Origin: Sutcliffiella rhizosphaerae
GTDB taxonomy: Bacteria > Bacillota > Bacilli > Bacillales > Bacillaceae_I
Assembly: GCF_917563925.1 (NCBI RefSeq)
Contig: NZ_CAKJTJ010000004.1
Location: 26,683 to 90,682 of the forward strand
Length of the DNA: 64,000 nt
Reading direction: 5' to 3'
Shown here one piece after another: positions 25,773-33,923 of this stretch (its first letter is position 1; every line of letters begins with the position of its first letter). Position numbers and translations under genes: made by a program. Below the pieces are notes generated by a model that saw only the letters and a program-made list of their open reading frames with translations, did not search any database and was not told where the DNA came from.

Positions 25773-26109
25773 TTTTTTCCTCCTCCTTCAATAATATCGT
25801 TAACTCTTTAGACATCTTCTCCCATTCCTTTCTTAACTTTTCTAGTACCTCAATCCCATAACTGCTCAATACATAATATCTACGAGGTCTACTTTCTATT
25901 TTATCCCAGCAGCTAGTAACTAGCTCCTGCTTTTCCAATCGGCGGAGCAATGGATACAATGTACTTTGCTCAATGGTAATTTCACTTTTCTCTAACAATT
26001 GCACAAGTGAATACCCATACTGGGGAGTTCTCAATTGACTTAAAACTGCAAGTGTCAACGTTCCACGCCTAAGTTCGGTTGTTAATGACTGTAATAACGT
26101 ATCACTCAA
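25759..26109 (-). CDS. PadR-family transcriptional regulator
   Basis: This is a small winged-helix repressor with the PadR core ELRRGTLTLAVLSQL, QYGYSLVQLLE, EQSTLYPLLRRLEKQELV and RRYYVLSSYG. I take TTG 26109 as the start because AGGTGA lies 8 bases upstream; an ATG seven codons earlier has no ribosome site. It has 116 residues from that start. Two palindromic repeats lie 24-70 bases upstream and probably mediate autoregulation of the operon. Confidence 0.88.
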   Translation of the reverse strand: MSDTLLQSLTTELRRGTLTLAVLSQLRTPQYGYSLVQLLEKSEITIEQSTLYPLLRRLEKQELVTSCWDKIESRPRRYYVLSSYGIEVLEKLRKEWEKMSKELTILLKEEEKNETD

Positions 26110-26132
26110 TGTAATTTCACCTCGCCTCATAC

Positions 26133-26179
26133 ACTATGTGTCATACAGTATAATTTATACTATGTATCATACAGTATAA
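26133..26179. promoter_or_regulatory. Two tandem copies of a candidate PadR operator
   Basis: ACTATGTGTCATACAGTAT (26133-26151) and ACTATGTATCATACAGTAT (26159-26177) differ at one position and are 26 bp apart. Each is an imperfect palindrome (TACT-TG...CA-AGTA). They lie immediately upstream of padR. The rest of the gap up to 26407 shows no other feature. Confidence 0.7.
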
Positions 26180-26407
26180 AGGTGAAATATGTCACCTATT
26201 TATGGAAAATATTTTTTTAACTCTTATACTTGAAGTAGAGATAGTAGACTTTAAGTTGCAAAGGAGGACGGAAATCGACGTGCAACATATGTAATTAAGG
26301 AATTTTTTATAAAAATGCTCTATCCAAAAAAAATCGGGTAACTGAGATAAAGTACTTATGAGGATTATATTAATAATTACAAATAGCAATAAAGGAGCAT
26401 GAGCAGT

Positions 26408-27136
26408 ATGACAAAAGAGATGGTCGTCCAGATAAGTGATTGTAAACTTTTTGCAAGATTTGCAGGAGTGGAATATGAAGATAAACCTACTATTATAATG
26501 GAAGCTGGGTATGGGGATCACTCAAAAGTATGGGATTCCATCATTCAGGATATTTCCATTTTTTCAAGAGTACTAGTTTATGACAGAGCTGGGCTTGGTA
26601 GGAGTGACTTCAGTACAGCACCGAGGACTAGTCGTGAGATGGTAAAGGAATTACACGAGCTCCTTCATAAAACAGGAGTAAAACCGCCTTATCTTTTGGT
26701 TGGACATTCATTCGGTGGAATTATTGCACGCTTGTTTGCAACAGAATATCCAGATGAGGTATGGGGACTTATTTTGGTTGACTCGACGCCAGAGGATTAT
26801 AGAGAAAGGTTTCTTCCATTAATGTCAAGTGAGTTCCAAACGGCTTACAGCAAACAGTTCATCCATGAGTGCAATTACGATGAATTTATGGAAAGTTTAC
26901 AACAAGTCAAAAAGTCTAAGAAAGAATTATCTATTCCGCTAATAGTTCTTTCTGCGGGGAAAAAAGCACATTACTCCAAAGAATCACAAGCATTATGGCA
27001 CGAAATGCAACAGGAAATCCTTGAGATATCGACAAATGGTGAATTCATTATTGCAAAAAATAGTGCCCATTATATTCAACATGATGAACCGGAAATCGTG
27101 GTTGATGCAATAAAGCGATTGATAAGCATCTATTAA
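26408..27136 (+). CDS. Alpha/beta-fold hydrolase
   Basis: This is a serine hydrolase of the alpha/beta fold. The nucleophile elbow is VGHSFGGII, an oxyanion-hole region is EAGYGDHS, the acid is probably in VLSAGKK or near LVDSTPEDY, and the catalytic histidine is in KNSAHYIQHDEPE. ATG 26408 is 10 bases after AAGGAG; an ATG three codons earlier nearly touches it. The substrate is unknown. It is a single-gene transcript with a terminator after it. Confidence 0.82.
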   Translation: MTKEMVVQISDCKLFARFAGVEYEDKPTIIMEAGYGDHSKVWDSIIQDISIFSRVLVYDRAGLGRSDFSTAPRTSREMVKELHELLHKTGVKPPYLLVGHSFGGIIARLFATEYPDEVWGLILVDSTPEDYRERFLPLMSSEFQTAYSKQFIHECNYDEFMESLQQVKKSKKELSIPLIVLSAGKKAHYSKESQALWHEMQQEILEISTNGEFIIAKNSAHYIQHDEPEIVVDAIKRLISIY

Positions 27137-27141
27137 AACTA

Positions 27142-27193
27142 AAAAAGCTTTTTCATCGATCATTTTTATACTGGTTATGAAAGGCTTTTTTTA
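27142..27193 (+). terminator. Terminator of the hydrolase gene
   Basis: AAAAAGCTTTTTCAT pairs with ATGAAAGGCTTTTTT with a loop of about 20 bases, ending in seven T. In 27194-27446 I see only the upstream region of the next gene. Confidence 0.75.
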
Positions 27194-27446
27194 TATCTAG
27201 GTACGACCGCTCCCAATATATCAAAAAGATCCTTGAAAATATCGAATACACCAGCTGACCCATTAAACTCAACCCGAGATCTGAAAATTATCGGGGACTC
27301 TAGTAATCGTTGCATTCTCCATTATTTTAAGATATTTGTGTAAAATCGGGTCATGTGCCCTGCTAAAATTAGGAAATTCTCCCCTTAAAAACATGAATAT
27401 TTTCAATTATTATAAAAATTAAATCTATTTACTAGGAGTGATTGTA

Positions 27447-28847
27447 TTGAAAAAGAAAAAGAGATTAATAACGATGGCCTTAGCTGCAACTTTGGCATTC
27501 GGGGCGTTTAATGTTCAAGCGAATGCACAACCTACAGCCATTGCAGAGCAGTCATTCCAGGGAGTCAACGGGCTGGATAATAAGATATTAAAGCAAATTA
27601 ATGTGGACAATATCTACAATCATATCGCCCATTTAGAACAAACCCCACGTGTAGCTGCTTCTCCTGAGGAATATGCAGCGGTGCAATACATAAAACAACA
27701 GTTCGAAGCGTATGGGTACAACGCAGAAATACAACCATTTGAGTTCTTTGGCTTTACTACTCCACATACAGTTGCGCTTACTGTAAACGGGACAAGCTTA
27801 CCAGCTGGATTTTTTACGTATACAGCAAGTGGTGAAGTTACTGCTCCGCTAGAATATGTAGGACTTGGGAGATTAACAGATTTAGAGAATAAAGATTTAA
27901 CAGGAAAAATTGCCCTTATACAGCGTGGTGACATCCCTTTTGGTGAAAAGGTGCTTAACGCTGCAAGAAGTGGTGCAGAAGGAGTCATCATATTCAACAA
28001 TGCTGCTGGTTCTTTAAGTGGAACATTAGGTGGAGCAAGTGAGGAATATGTACCAGCAGTTTCCCTTTCCTTAGCACAAGGACAAGCATTAGTGGCACAG
28101 CTTGAAAATGAGGAAGTGACAGCCTCTATTAAAGTACTTGGGGCTTCATCTGGGTTAAGAACTTCCCATAATGTCATTGCATCGAAAAAAGCAACCAACA
28201 AAAATAAGGATAACGGGAAAGCGATTGTGTTAACATCCCATCATGATTCAGTTCCTGGTGCACCAGGAGCAAATGATAATGCCTCTGGAACGGCAATGGT
28301 GCTAGAGCTTGCACGAGTTCTTAAAAACCAACCAACAGACACAGAAATCCGCTTTATTACATTTGGGGCTGAGGAGCTTGGATTAATTGGTTCCCGTCAT
28401 TATGTGAGTAATTTACCAGATAGTGAGCTTAATAGAATTGCAGCAAACTTTAACCTTGATATGGTTGGAAGTCGGGATGCAGGTGACTTAGTGATGAGAA
28501 CGGTTGATGGACAAGCGAATCTGGTAACTGAACTTGCACAAGCGACAAGCACACGACTTAATGGAGAGCCTACACCATTCGCCCGTGGAGGAAGCAGTGA
28601 CCACGTACCATTTGGAGAGGCGGGTATACCTGCTGCATTGTTCATCCACAGCCCACTTGAGCCTTGGTATCATACACCAGAAGATACGTTGGACAAAATC
28701 AGCAAAGAAAAATTGCAGGACGTAGCACAGATTGTTGGAACGGCCATTTATGATTATGCTCGATTTGATAATCAAGGACCGAAGCCAAAACGAGTGAAGC
28801 CAGCTAGTATCCCACAACAAATGTATTTTGAAGAAGACGTACAATAA
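27447..28847 (+). CDS. Secreted M28 aminopeptidase with PA domain
   Basis: This is a zinc aminopeptidase of family M28, probably secreted. Residues 1-27 form a signal peptide (KKKKR, a hydrophobic core, NVQANA), and a PA-type insertion domain follows at about 110-235. The catalytic domain carries the zinc ligands SHHDS, NDNASG, AEELG, LDMVGS and a C-terminal histidine near HTPED. B. subtilis YwaD has the same order. I prefer TTG 27447, 8 bases after AGGAG, over the GTG at 27438. No operon partner is seen. Confidence 0.9.
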   Translation: MKKKKRLITMALAATLAFGAFNVQANAQPTAIAEQSFQGVNGLDNKILKQINVDNIYNHIAHLEQTPRVAASPEEYAAVQYIKQQFEAYGYNAEIQPFEFFGFTTPHTVALTVNGTSLPAGFFTYTASGEVTAPLEYVGLGRLTDLENKDLTGKIALIQRGDIPFGEKVLNAARSGAEGVIIFNNAAGSLSGTLGGASEEYVPAVSLSLAQGQALVAQLENEEVTASIKVLGASSGLRTSHNVIASKKATNKNKDNGKAIVLTSHHDSVPGAPGANDNASGTAMVLELARVLKNQPTDTEIRFITFGAEELGLIGSRHYVSNLPDSELNRIAANFNLDMVGSRDAGDLVMRTVDGQANLVTELAQATSTRLNGEPTPFARGGSSDHVPFGEAGIPAALFIHSPLEPWYHTPEDTLDKISKEKLQDVAQIVGTAIYDYARFDNQGPKPKRVKPASIPQQMYFEEDVQ

Positions 28848-28867
28848 TAGGTTGGGCCTTGGGTGGT

Positions 28868-29815
28868 TTATTGCTGCCTAAGGCTTTTCATATGTTCAAT
28901 TGTTTCTGTAAGGCCTTGCTCGTAAGAAGTCCACGTTGCTTTCGGTAGAAATTTCTTTAGCTTATCACCACAAAGAATGGTTGCTTCCTCGTTAATATAT
29001 TGTAATTCAGATGCTTCTCTAATATCCCTTCCTGCAAAAAGCCCCAGAAATTGAAACATTTTTCCTGTTATAAAATAAAATCGTTTTTCTTCACCTAGTA
29101 GTGTTTTTACAAGACCCTCGAGTGTTTTCCCTGTGATTGGTTTTATGGCAGGGACATTCCAAGACTGACCGTAAGCATATACATCAAGAGCCAAATCCAC
29201 CATAATTTGAGCACCGTCATATGTATATAGAAACTCCCTTGGGATCTCCTTTCTGCCTATATAACCTGCTCTTTTTTTCGTAAGAAGCTGCTCTAATGTA
29301 AAATGCATATAAGTATTGTCTGCGTTAGGTCCATAAAAATCAGGGAAATGGCAAATAAATGCAGGGATTTTCGCTTGGTCCACCACCTTTCCCATCTCCA
29401 TGCGTAAACGCCCTTTTTTTGTAGTTGGCATTTTGGGCTTATCTTCCATTATCGGTCTTCCACTGCTGCTCCCATATGCATAAATGTTATCCACTACCGC
29501 AAGCTTTGCCTGAGTTTGTTCCGCTGCTTGCACAATATTTTCAGTGATGGTTATTAAGTCATTTTCCCATTGGTGATAAGGTAGATTAAGAGCATGAAAG
29601 ATGATATCGACCTGAGCTGCAGCCTCGATAATCATTTCTATATTCCTCGCATCCCCACTAACAATTTTGACTGAATCTAGATGCTGAAATAGTTCCTTCA
29701 ATTTCTCTTCCCTCCTAGCAAAAGCAACCACTTCAAATTTACGCTTTACCAATTCCTTTACTAACGCATAGCCCATCCCACCAGAAGCTCCAATTACTAA
29801 TGCTTTTTTCATCAT
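28868..29815 (-). CDS. NAD-dependent epimerase/dehydratase family protein (extended SDR)
   Basis: The N-terminal Rossmann motif VIGASGGMGYALVKEL and the phrase NIYAYGSSSGRP point to an atypical or extended short-chain dehydrogenase. The usual YxxxK is not clear (the region reads RLRMEMGK), so it may bind NAD(P) without classical epimerase chemistry. I place the start at ATG 29815, 6 bases after AAGGAG. Downstream of a TetR gene on the same strand, it carries a TetR-type operator motif in its leader and is probably controlled by it. Confidence 0.75.
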   Translation of the reverse strand: MMKKALVIGASGGMGYALVKELVKRKFEVVAFARREEKLKELFQHLDSVKIVSGDARNIEMIIEAAAQVDIIFHALNLPYHQWENDLITITENIVQAAEQTQAKLAVVDNIYAYGSSSGRPIMEDKPKMPTTKKGRLRMEMGKVVDQAKIPAFICHFPDFYGPNADNTYMHFTLEQLLTKKRAGYIGRKEIPREFLYTYDGAQIMVDLALDVYAYGQSWNVPAIKPITGKTLEGLVKTLLGEEKRFYFITGKMFQFLGLFAGRDIREASELQYINEEATILCGDKLKKFLPKATWTSYEQGLTETIEHMKSLRQQ

Positions 29816-29833
29816 ATACATCTCCTTTTTCAA

Positions 29834-29849
29834 ATTAACCAATGGTCAA
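29834..29849. promoter_or_regulatory. Candidate TetR operator before the SDR gene
   Basis: ATTAACCAATGGTCAA is an imperfect palindrome 19 bases upstream of the SDR start. A closely similar sequence lies upstream of the adjacent tetR gene (30451-30466) in inverted orientation. Confidence 0.6.
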
Positions 29850-29864
29850 TAAAACTCAAAAATT

Positions 29865-30434
29865 TTATCCTAAAGCCTTTAGGATAAAATTCACATGTTC
29901 ATTTGCTAATGTTTCCACTTGATCATATGTCTCTTCCCTACGACAATAATGACTAACAAAACCGTGTAAAGAAAGGAAAACGGACCATATTTCTTGAATG
30001 TTCAACTCGCGGCTGGACCATTGCATAAGAAAGCTTGCAAATACTTGATAGGTCTCATTCGGTCCTTCCAACACATAACTTTTCACTTCTTTATCTGTCA
30101 TCATAAACATCATTTCATATTGACTTTTATGAGTCAGACCAAACTTTATAAAGGTCAAAAATAGTTCCGTTAATTTTTTTTCATCAGAAAGATTCTGGTC
30201 TGATACCTTTCTTATTAAGTCGTTTAATAATTGGAAATCCTTTTCGATCATGGCATAAAACAAATCCGCTTTGTTTTTAAAATGATAATAAATAGCACCA
30301 TGGCTGTATCCTAATACAGAAGCAATTTGTCTCATGGAAACCTGCTGATAACCTTTTTGATGAAAAAGATCACGGGCTGCTTTCAACACCATTTCCTGAG
30401 TTAGTTCTTGTGTTACTGCTTTTCTTGGTGACAT
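29865..30434 (-). CDS. TetR-family regulator of the SDR gene
   Basis: This is a 189-residue regulator with an N-terminal TetR helix-turn-helix (ARDLFHQKGYQQVSMRQIA, YSHGAIYYHFKNKADLF) and an effector domain of normal length. ATG 30434 follows GGGGATTTTTA; the in-frame ATG eight codons earlier lies inside the putative operator. It is located between a MerR-type gene and the SDR gene, all on one strand. The shared operator motif suggests self-regulation and control of the SDR gene. Confidence 0.85.
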   Translation of the reverse strand: MSPRKAVTQELTQEMVLKAARDLFHQKGYQQVSMRQIASVLGYSHGAIYYHFKNKADLFYAMIEKDFQLLNDLIRKVSDQNLSDEKKLTELFLTFIKFGLTHKSQYEMMFMMTDKEVKSYVLEGPNETYQVFASFLMQWSSRELNIQEIWSVFLSLHGFVSHYCRREETYDQVETLANEHVNFILKALG

Positions 30435-30450
30435 TAAAAATCCCCTTTTA

Positions 30451-30466
30451 TTGACCATCGTTTAAT
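30451..30466. promoter_or_regulatory. Candidate TetR operator before tetR
   Basis: TTGACCATCGTTTAAT matches the reverse complement of the site at 29834-29849 (TTGACCATTGGTTAAT) at 14 of 16 positions. It lies 17 bases upstream of the tetR start and 4 bases upstream of the MerR stop region. Confidence 0.6.
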
Positions 30467-30469
30467 TAA

Positions 30470-31207
30470 CTATATCTGTTTAGAAAGCCCAAAGTCAAGG
30501 TTTATTTCGTTATTATCTTTCTCCACCATCTCACACAATCTATAAAGATAGCTTACTCCTCGCAATTGCTGTTTTAAAAGATAGTCGAGATAATCAAGAG
30601 AATCCTGCATCTTTTGTATGGCATCATTGACATTATGGTAGTTTAATTCATCTAAAATGTCGCGTACAATATCTAAGGAATAAACGGCATTTTGCAAAGT
30701 ACGTATAATAAGAAGCTTTCGTAGATCACTCTTGGAATAACAACGGTAGCCATTGTCTGGATTACGCTCTGGCACTATTAGTTGTTCTTTTTCCCAGTGC
30801 CTTAAAGTAGACATAGGCACTCCAATTGCTTCTGCCGCTACTTTTATTGAGTACCATTTCTTGTTTCCTTTCGGTGCATCTATCTCATAGTTTTCATCTT
30901 CTAATAGTTGCAGAGCTTGTTCTGCTTTTATTTTTTCTTGATATAGATCAGACTGGATTTTGCTAACCTTCCATAAGGTTTCAGAAATTTTACCCCTTTG
31001 TATGAGAGGCATAATCTCGCGAATGACGTTCATCCCAAAACCTGTGTTCATTGCCCTGATGCAATCAAAATACGCGACATGTAGCTCTGTATACATCCGG
31101 TATCCGTTTTCATTTCTGTTGACCTCAGGAACAATTCCCCATTCCTCATAATGACGCAAAGTGCTTGTGCTTACCCCGAGCCTTTTGGCAATATCAATTG
31201 GCCTCAT
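30470..31207 (-). CDS. Regulator with two MerR-type DNA-binding domains
   Basis: Two MerR-like winged-helix domains are visible in one 245-residue chain. The first is at residues 1-70 (IDIAKRLGVSTSTLRHYEEWGIVP, ENGYRMYTE), the second at about 118-190 (IKVAAEAIGVPMSTLRHWEKEQLI, DNGYRCYSKSDL). Normal MerR proteins have one such domain and dimerise by a coiled coil, so this one may bind DNA as a pseudo-dimer. ATG 31207 has AAAGGTGGG upstream. It is divergent from a UvrA-like gene and may control it. Confidence 0.85.
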   Translation of the reverse strand: MRPIDIAKRLGVSTSTLRHYEEWGIVPEVNRNENGYRMYTELHVAYFDCIRAMNTGFGMNVIREIMPLIQRGKISETLWKVSKIQSDLYQEKIKAEQALQLLEDENYEIDAPKGNKKWYSIKVAAEAIGVPMSTLRHWEKEQLIVPERNPDNGYRCYSKSDLRKLLIIRTLQNAVYSLDIVRDILDELNYHNVNDAIQKMQDSLDYLDYLLKQQLRGVSYLYRLCEMVEKDNNEINLDFGLSKQI

Positions 31208-31232
31208 CGGTATCCCACCTTTAAACATTCAT

Positions 31233-31298
31233 GTAAAACATTAAAGTAACATGATAAACTTACCTTTATTATACCAATTATTTATACGTAAAACATTA
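31233..31298. promoter_or_regulatory. Direct repeats between MerR-type and UvrA-like genes
   Basis: GTAAAACATTA occurs at 31233-31243 and 31288-31298, 55 bp apart, in the 147-bp divergent region. These are possible binding sites for the double-MerR regulator. Confidence 0.45.
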
Positions 31299-31354
31299 TC
31301 ACTTGCATCAATGTTGTAGAATAAAGTAGTAATTTTCAAAAAGGAGTGAAGTGA

Positions 31355-33823
31355 ATGAGTCAATTTATTGAGATTATCGGGGCACGCGAACATAACCTGA
31401 AGCATTTATCTCTGAAAATCCCTAAGAATAATCTAGTGGTAATAACAGGTCCCTCTGGTTCAGGAAAGTCAACTTTAGCTCTCGATACTTTGCAACGAGA
31501 ATGCCAGCGCCAATATATGGAGTCTATGGGAATGGCTGCAGATGCACTTAGCAAGCCTAAGGTCGATTCCATTATTGGTTTGTCCCCCTCTATTAGCATC
31601 GGTCAACATAACACCAATCGAAATCCACGTTCCACAGTTGGCACCATCACGGATATGTATACCTATTTAAGAGTCATATTTGAAAAACTCGGGGAGCGCA
31701 CTTGCCCTACCTGTGAAAGATCCGTTCCACCAGTTATTGATAAGGAAGAGTATGAAGAAGGTTTAGGCTTCAAACAATTCATCCATTGCCCTCATTGTGA
31801 TAGTAAACTGGAAAAATTAACACGCAGCCATTTCTCCTTTAATAAACCGGAAGGCGCCTGCGAAATCTGTGATGGGCTTGGAAAAGTTAGTGAACTAGAT
31901 CTTGATTCCGTTTTTCAAAAAGAACTTGGTTTAGTAGACGATGCCGTTACCATATGGAAAGGACAGTACCGGGATTATCAACTTGCCATTGTAAAGGCTG
32001 CAGCTGATTATTACGGGGTTCCCCTCGACTTCCATCAACCATTAAAGGACTATACAGATGTCCAAAGAGATCTTTTGTACTATGGGGTGGAAAGTGAACA
32101 ATTTATCGCCTATTTCCCTGACACCAAGCCCCCAAAGCAGGTAGCAAAAGGAAAATTTGAAGGAGTAATAACAGGCATTTGGAGAAGATTTCAGGAAAAA
32201 GCAGGGCAATCTGGTGAGGCAGCTTTATTTTTCTCTAAAACCTGCCCTTCCTGTTATGGAGAAAGGTTGAAAAAAGCTAGCAGAGAAGTGTATGTTGCTG
32301 GGTCCTCCCTCCCTTCTCTAACAAAGCAATCACTTGAAGACATTCGAAATTGGACTGAAGAGCTTCCTCGAAATTTTAATGAAAATAGTTTGATTGTGCT
32401 TGAGCCTTTATTAAATGAATTAAAAATAAAGTTAGATCGCATTCTGTATGTCGGATTAGGCTATTTATCATTGGACAGGCAGACAGTCACTCTTTCTGGT
32501 GGAGAAGGACAGCGCCTTCGATTGGCAACCATTCTTGGCTCTGCGTTGACTGGCGTACTTTACATTTTGGATGAGCCAACAGCAGGACTTCACCCTAAGG
32601 ATACCCATGGGCTTTTAAAAGTGATGAAGGAGCTACGAGATCTCGGAAACACAGTACTTGTCATAGAGCATGATGAAGAAGTGATGAGAGGTGCCGACCA
32701 CATTATTGATATTGGACCTGGTGCCGGAAAGTTTGGTGGAAACCTTGTTGGTGAAGGAAGTCTCGAAGAATTGATGAACCAGAAGGAATCCATCACGGGA
32801 CAGTTTCTAAAAGAATCGATTCGAGCCAAATCAAATAGAAGAACAGGAATCGGAAAAAGTTTGACCATTCATCACGCTACCAAACATAATTTGAAGGATG
32901 TTACCGTATCCTTTCCGCTTGGAACGTTAGTTTCTGTGACAGGTGTGTCTGGATCTGGGAAATCATCTCTGGTCTTTGATGTTTTAGCGAAAGGCGCAGA
33001 AAACAATATAGATGGCTGTGAAAAGATAACTGGAATGGAATACGTGGAGAATGTCATTACAGTTGGACAATCCGCACTTACTAGAATGCAACGTTCCAAT
33101 ATTGCTACTTATACAGATGCTTTTACGTTCATTCGGAATCTATTTGCTTCTTTGCCCGAAGCCAAAAGGAAAGATCTCAAACCTAAAGATTTTTCGTTTA
33201 ATACGCAAGGTGGCAGATGTGAGCATTGCCAAGGACTTGGATTTGTATTGACTAATATGCACTTTCTCCCTGATTTGGAGGTAGTATGTCCAGCATGTAC
33301 AGGGAAACGTTTTAAGGAATTCATTCTAGAAATTATGTTTAAAGACCAAACCATTTCCTCCATACTGGATATGACGATAGAGGAAAGCATGGAACTATTT
33401 AAAGAAGAAAAAAAGCTTGCTCCGATTCTTCAATTATTATGTGAAGTAGGACTCGGCTACCTTAGCTGGGGACAATCTGTTACAACCCTTTCCGGTGGTG
33501 AAGGTCAACGATTGAAACTTGCCAAAGAATTATACAAACAAAAACCGAATCATACTTTATACTTGCTTGATGAGCCAACAACCGCTCTCCATCCGACTGA
33601 CGTCAAAAAATTATTAGTACTATTAAATAAACTAGTCGATGCAGGAAACACTGTCATCATTGTGGAACATACGTTAGAAGCTATTAGGGAATCAGACTGG
33701 GTGATTGACATCGGGCCAGAAGGAGGAAATCAAGGCGGACAAGTCATTGCAGAAGGAACACCAGAGCAAATTGCCATGAATTTTTCCTCGCACACTGGAA
33801 AGTTCTTAAAATGGACACAATAA
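31355..33823 (+). CDS. Short UvrA paralogue (UvrA2-like ABC ATPase)
   Basis: This is a two-domain ABC ATPase of the excinuclease UvrA family. Walker A GPSGSGKST is at 32-40 and GVSGSGKSS near 530; signatures are LSGGEGQRLRLA and LSGGEGQRLKLA; zinc-binding CxxC pairs occur in CPTC, CPHC, CEIC, CPSC and again CEHC, CPAC. At 822 residues it is over 100 shorter than housekeeping UvrA (about 940-960), and no uvrB lies nearby. Such paralogues are linked to resistance to DNA-binding drugs. It is divergent from a double-MerR regulator and directly upstream of a BmrA-like exporter, which supports a resistance role. Confidence 0.9.
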   Translation: MSQFIEIIGAREHNLKHLSLKIPKNNLVVITGPSGSGKSTLALDTLQRECQRQYMESMGMAADALSKPKVDSIIGLSPSISIGQHNTNRNPRSTVGTITDMYTYLRVIFEKLGERTCPTCERSVPPVIDKEEYEEGLGFKQFIHCPHCDSKLEKLTRSHFSFNKPEGACEICDGLGKVSELDLDSVFQKELGLVDDAVTIWKGQYRDYQLAIVKAAADYYGVPLDFHQPLKDYTDVQRDLLYYGVESEQFIAYFPDTKPPKQVAKGKFEGVITGIWRRFQEKAGQSGEAALFFSKTCPSCYGERLKKASREVYVAGSSLPSLTKQSLEDIRNWTEELPRNFNENSLIVLEPLLNELKIKLDRILYVGLGYLSLDRQTVTLSGGEGQRLRLATILGSALTGVLYILDEPTAGLHPKDTHGLLKVMKELRDLGNTVLVIEHDEEVMRGADHIIDIGPGAGKFGGNLVGEGSLEELMNQKESITGQFLKESIRAKSNRRTGIGKSLTIHHATKHNLKDVTVSFPLGTLVSVTGVSGSGKSSLVFDVLAKGAENNIDGCEKITGMEYVENVITVGQSALTRMQRSNIATYTDAFTFIRNLFASLPEAKRKDLKPKDFSFNTQGGRCEHCQGLGFVLTNMHFLPDLEVVCPACTGKRFKEFILEIMFKDQTISSILDMTIEESMELFKEEKKLAPILQLLCEVGLGYLSWGQSVTTLSGGEGQRLKLAKELYKQKPNHTLYLLDEPTTALHPTDVKKLLVLLNKLVDAGNTVIIVEHTLEAIRESDWVIDIGPEGGNQGGQVIAEGTPEQIAMNFSSHTGKFLKWTQ

Positions 33824-33857
33824 TATAGAAACATTTCCCTTTTATAGAAGTAAAGAT

Positions 33858-33923
33858 ATGGAGCAGTTTCTTCAGCTGCTCCATATAAAGGAGGCAACGC
33901 CATGGAACAAAAATCTAACCTAA
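33858..33923 (+). CDS. Possible leader peptide overlapping bmrA start
   Basis: An ATG at 33858 opens a 21-codon frame (MEQFLQLLHIKEATPW...) that overlaps the bmrA ATG in another frame. The first 27 bases form a stem (ATGGAGCAG / CTGCTCCAT) immediately before the bmrA ribosome site AAAGGAGG. It may be a translated attenuator. Its own ribosome site is weak, so this is tentative. Confidence 0.3.
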   Translation: MEQFLQLLHIKEATPWNKNLT

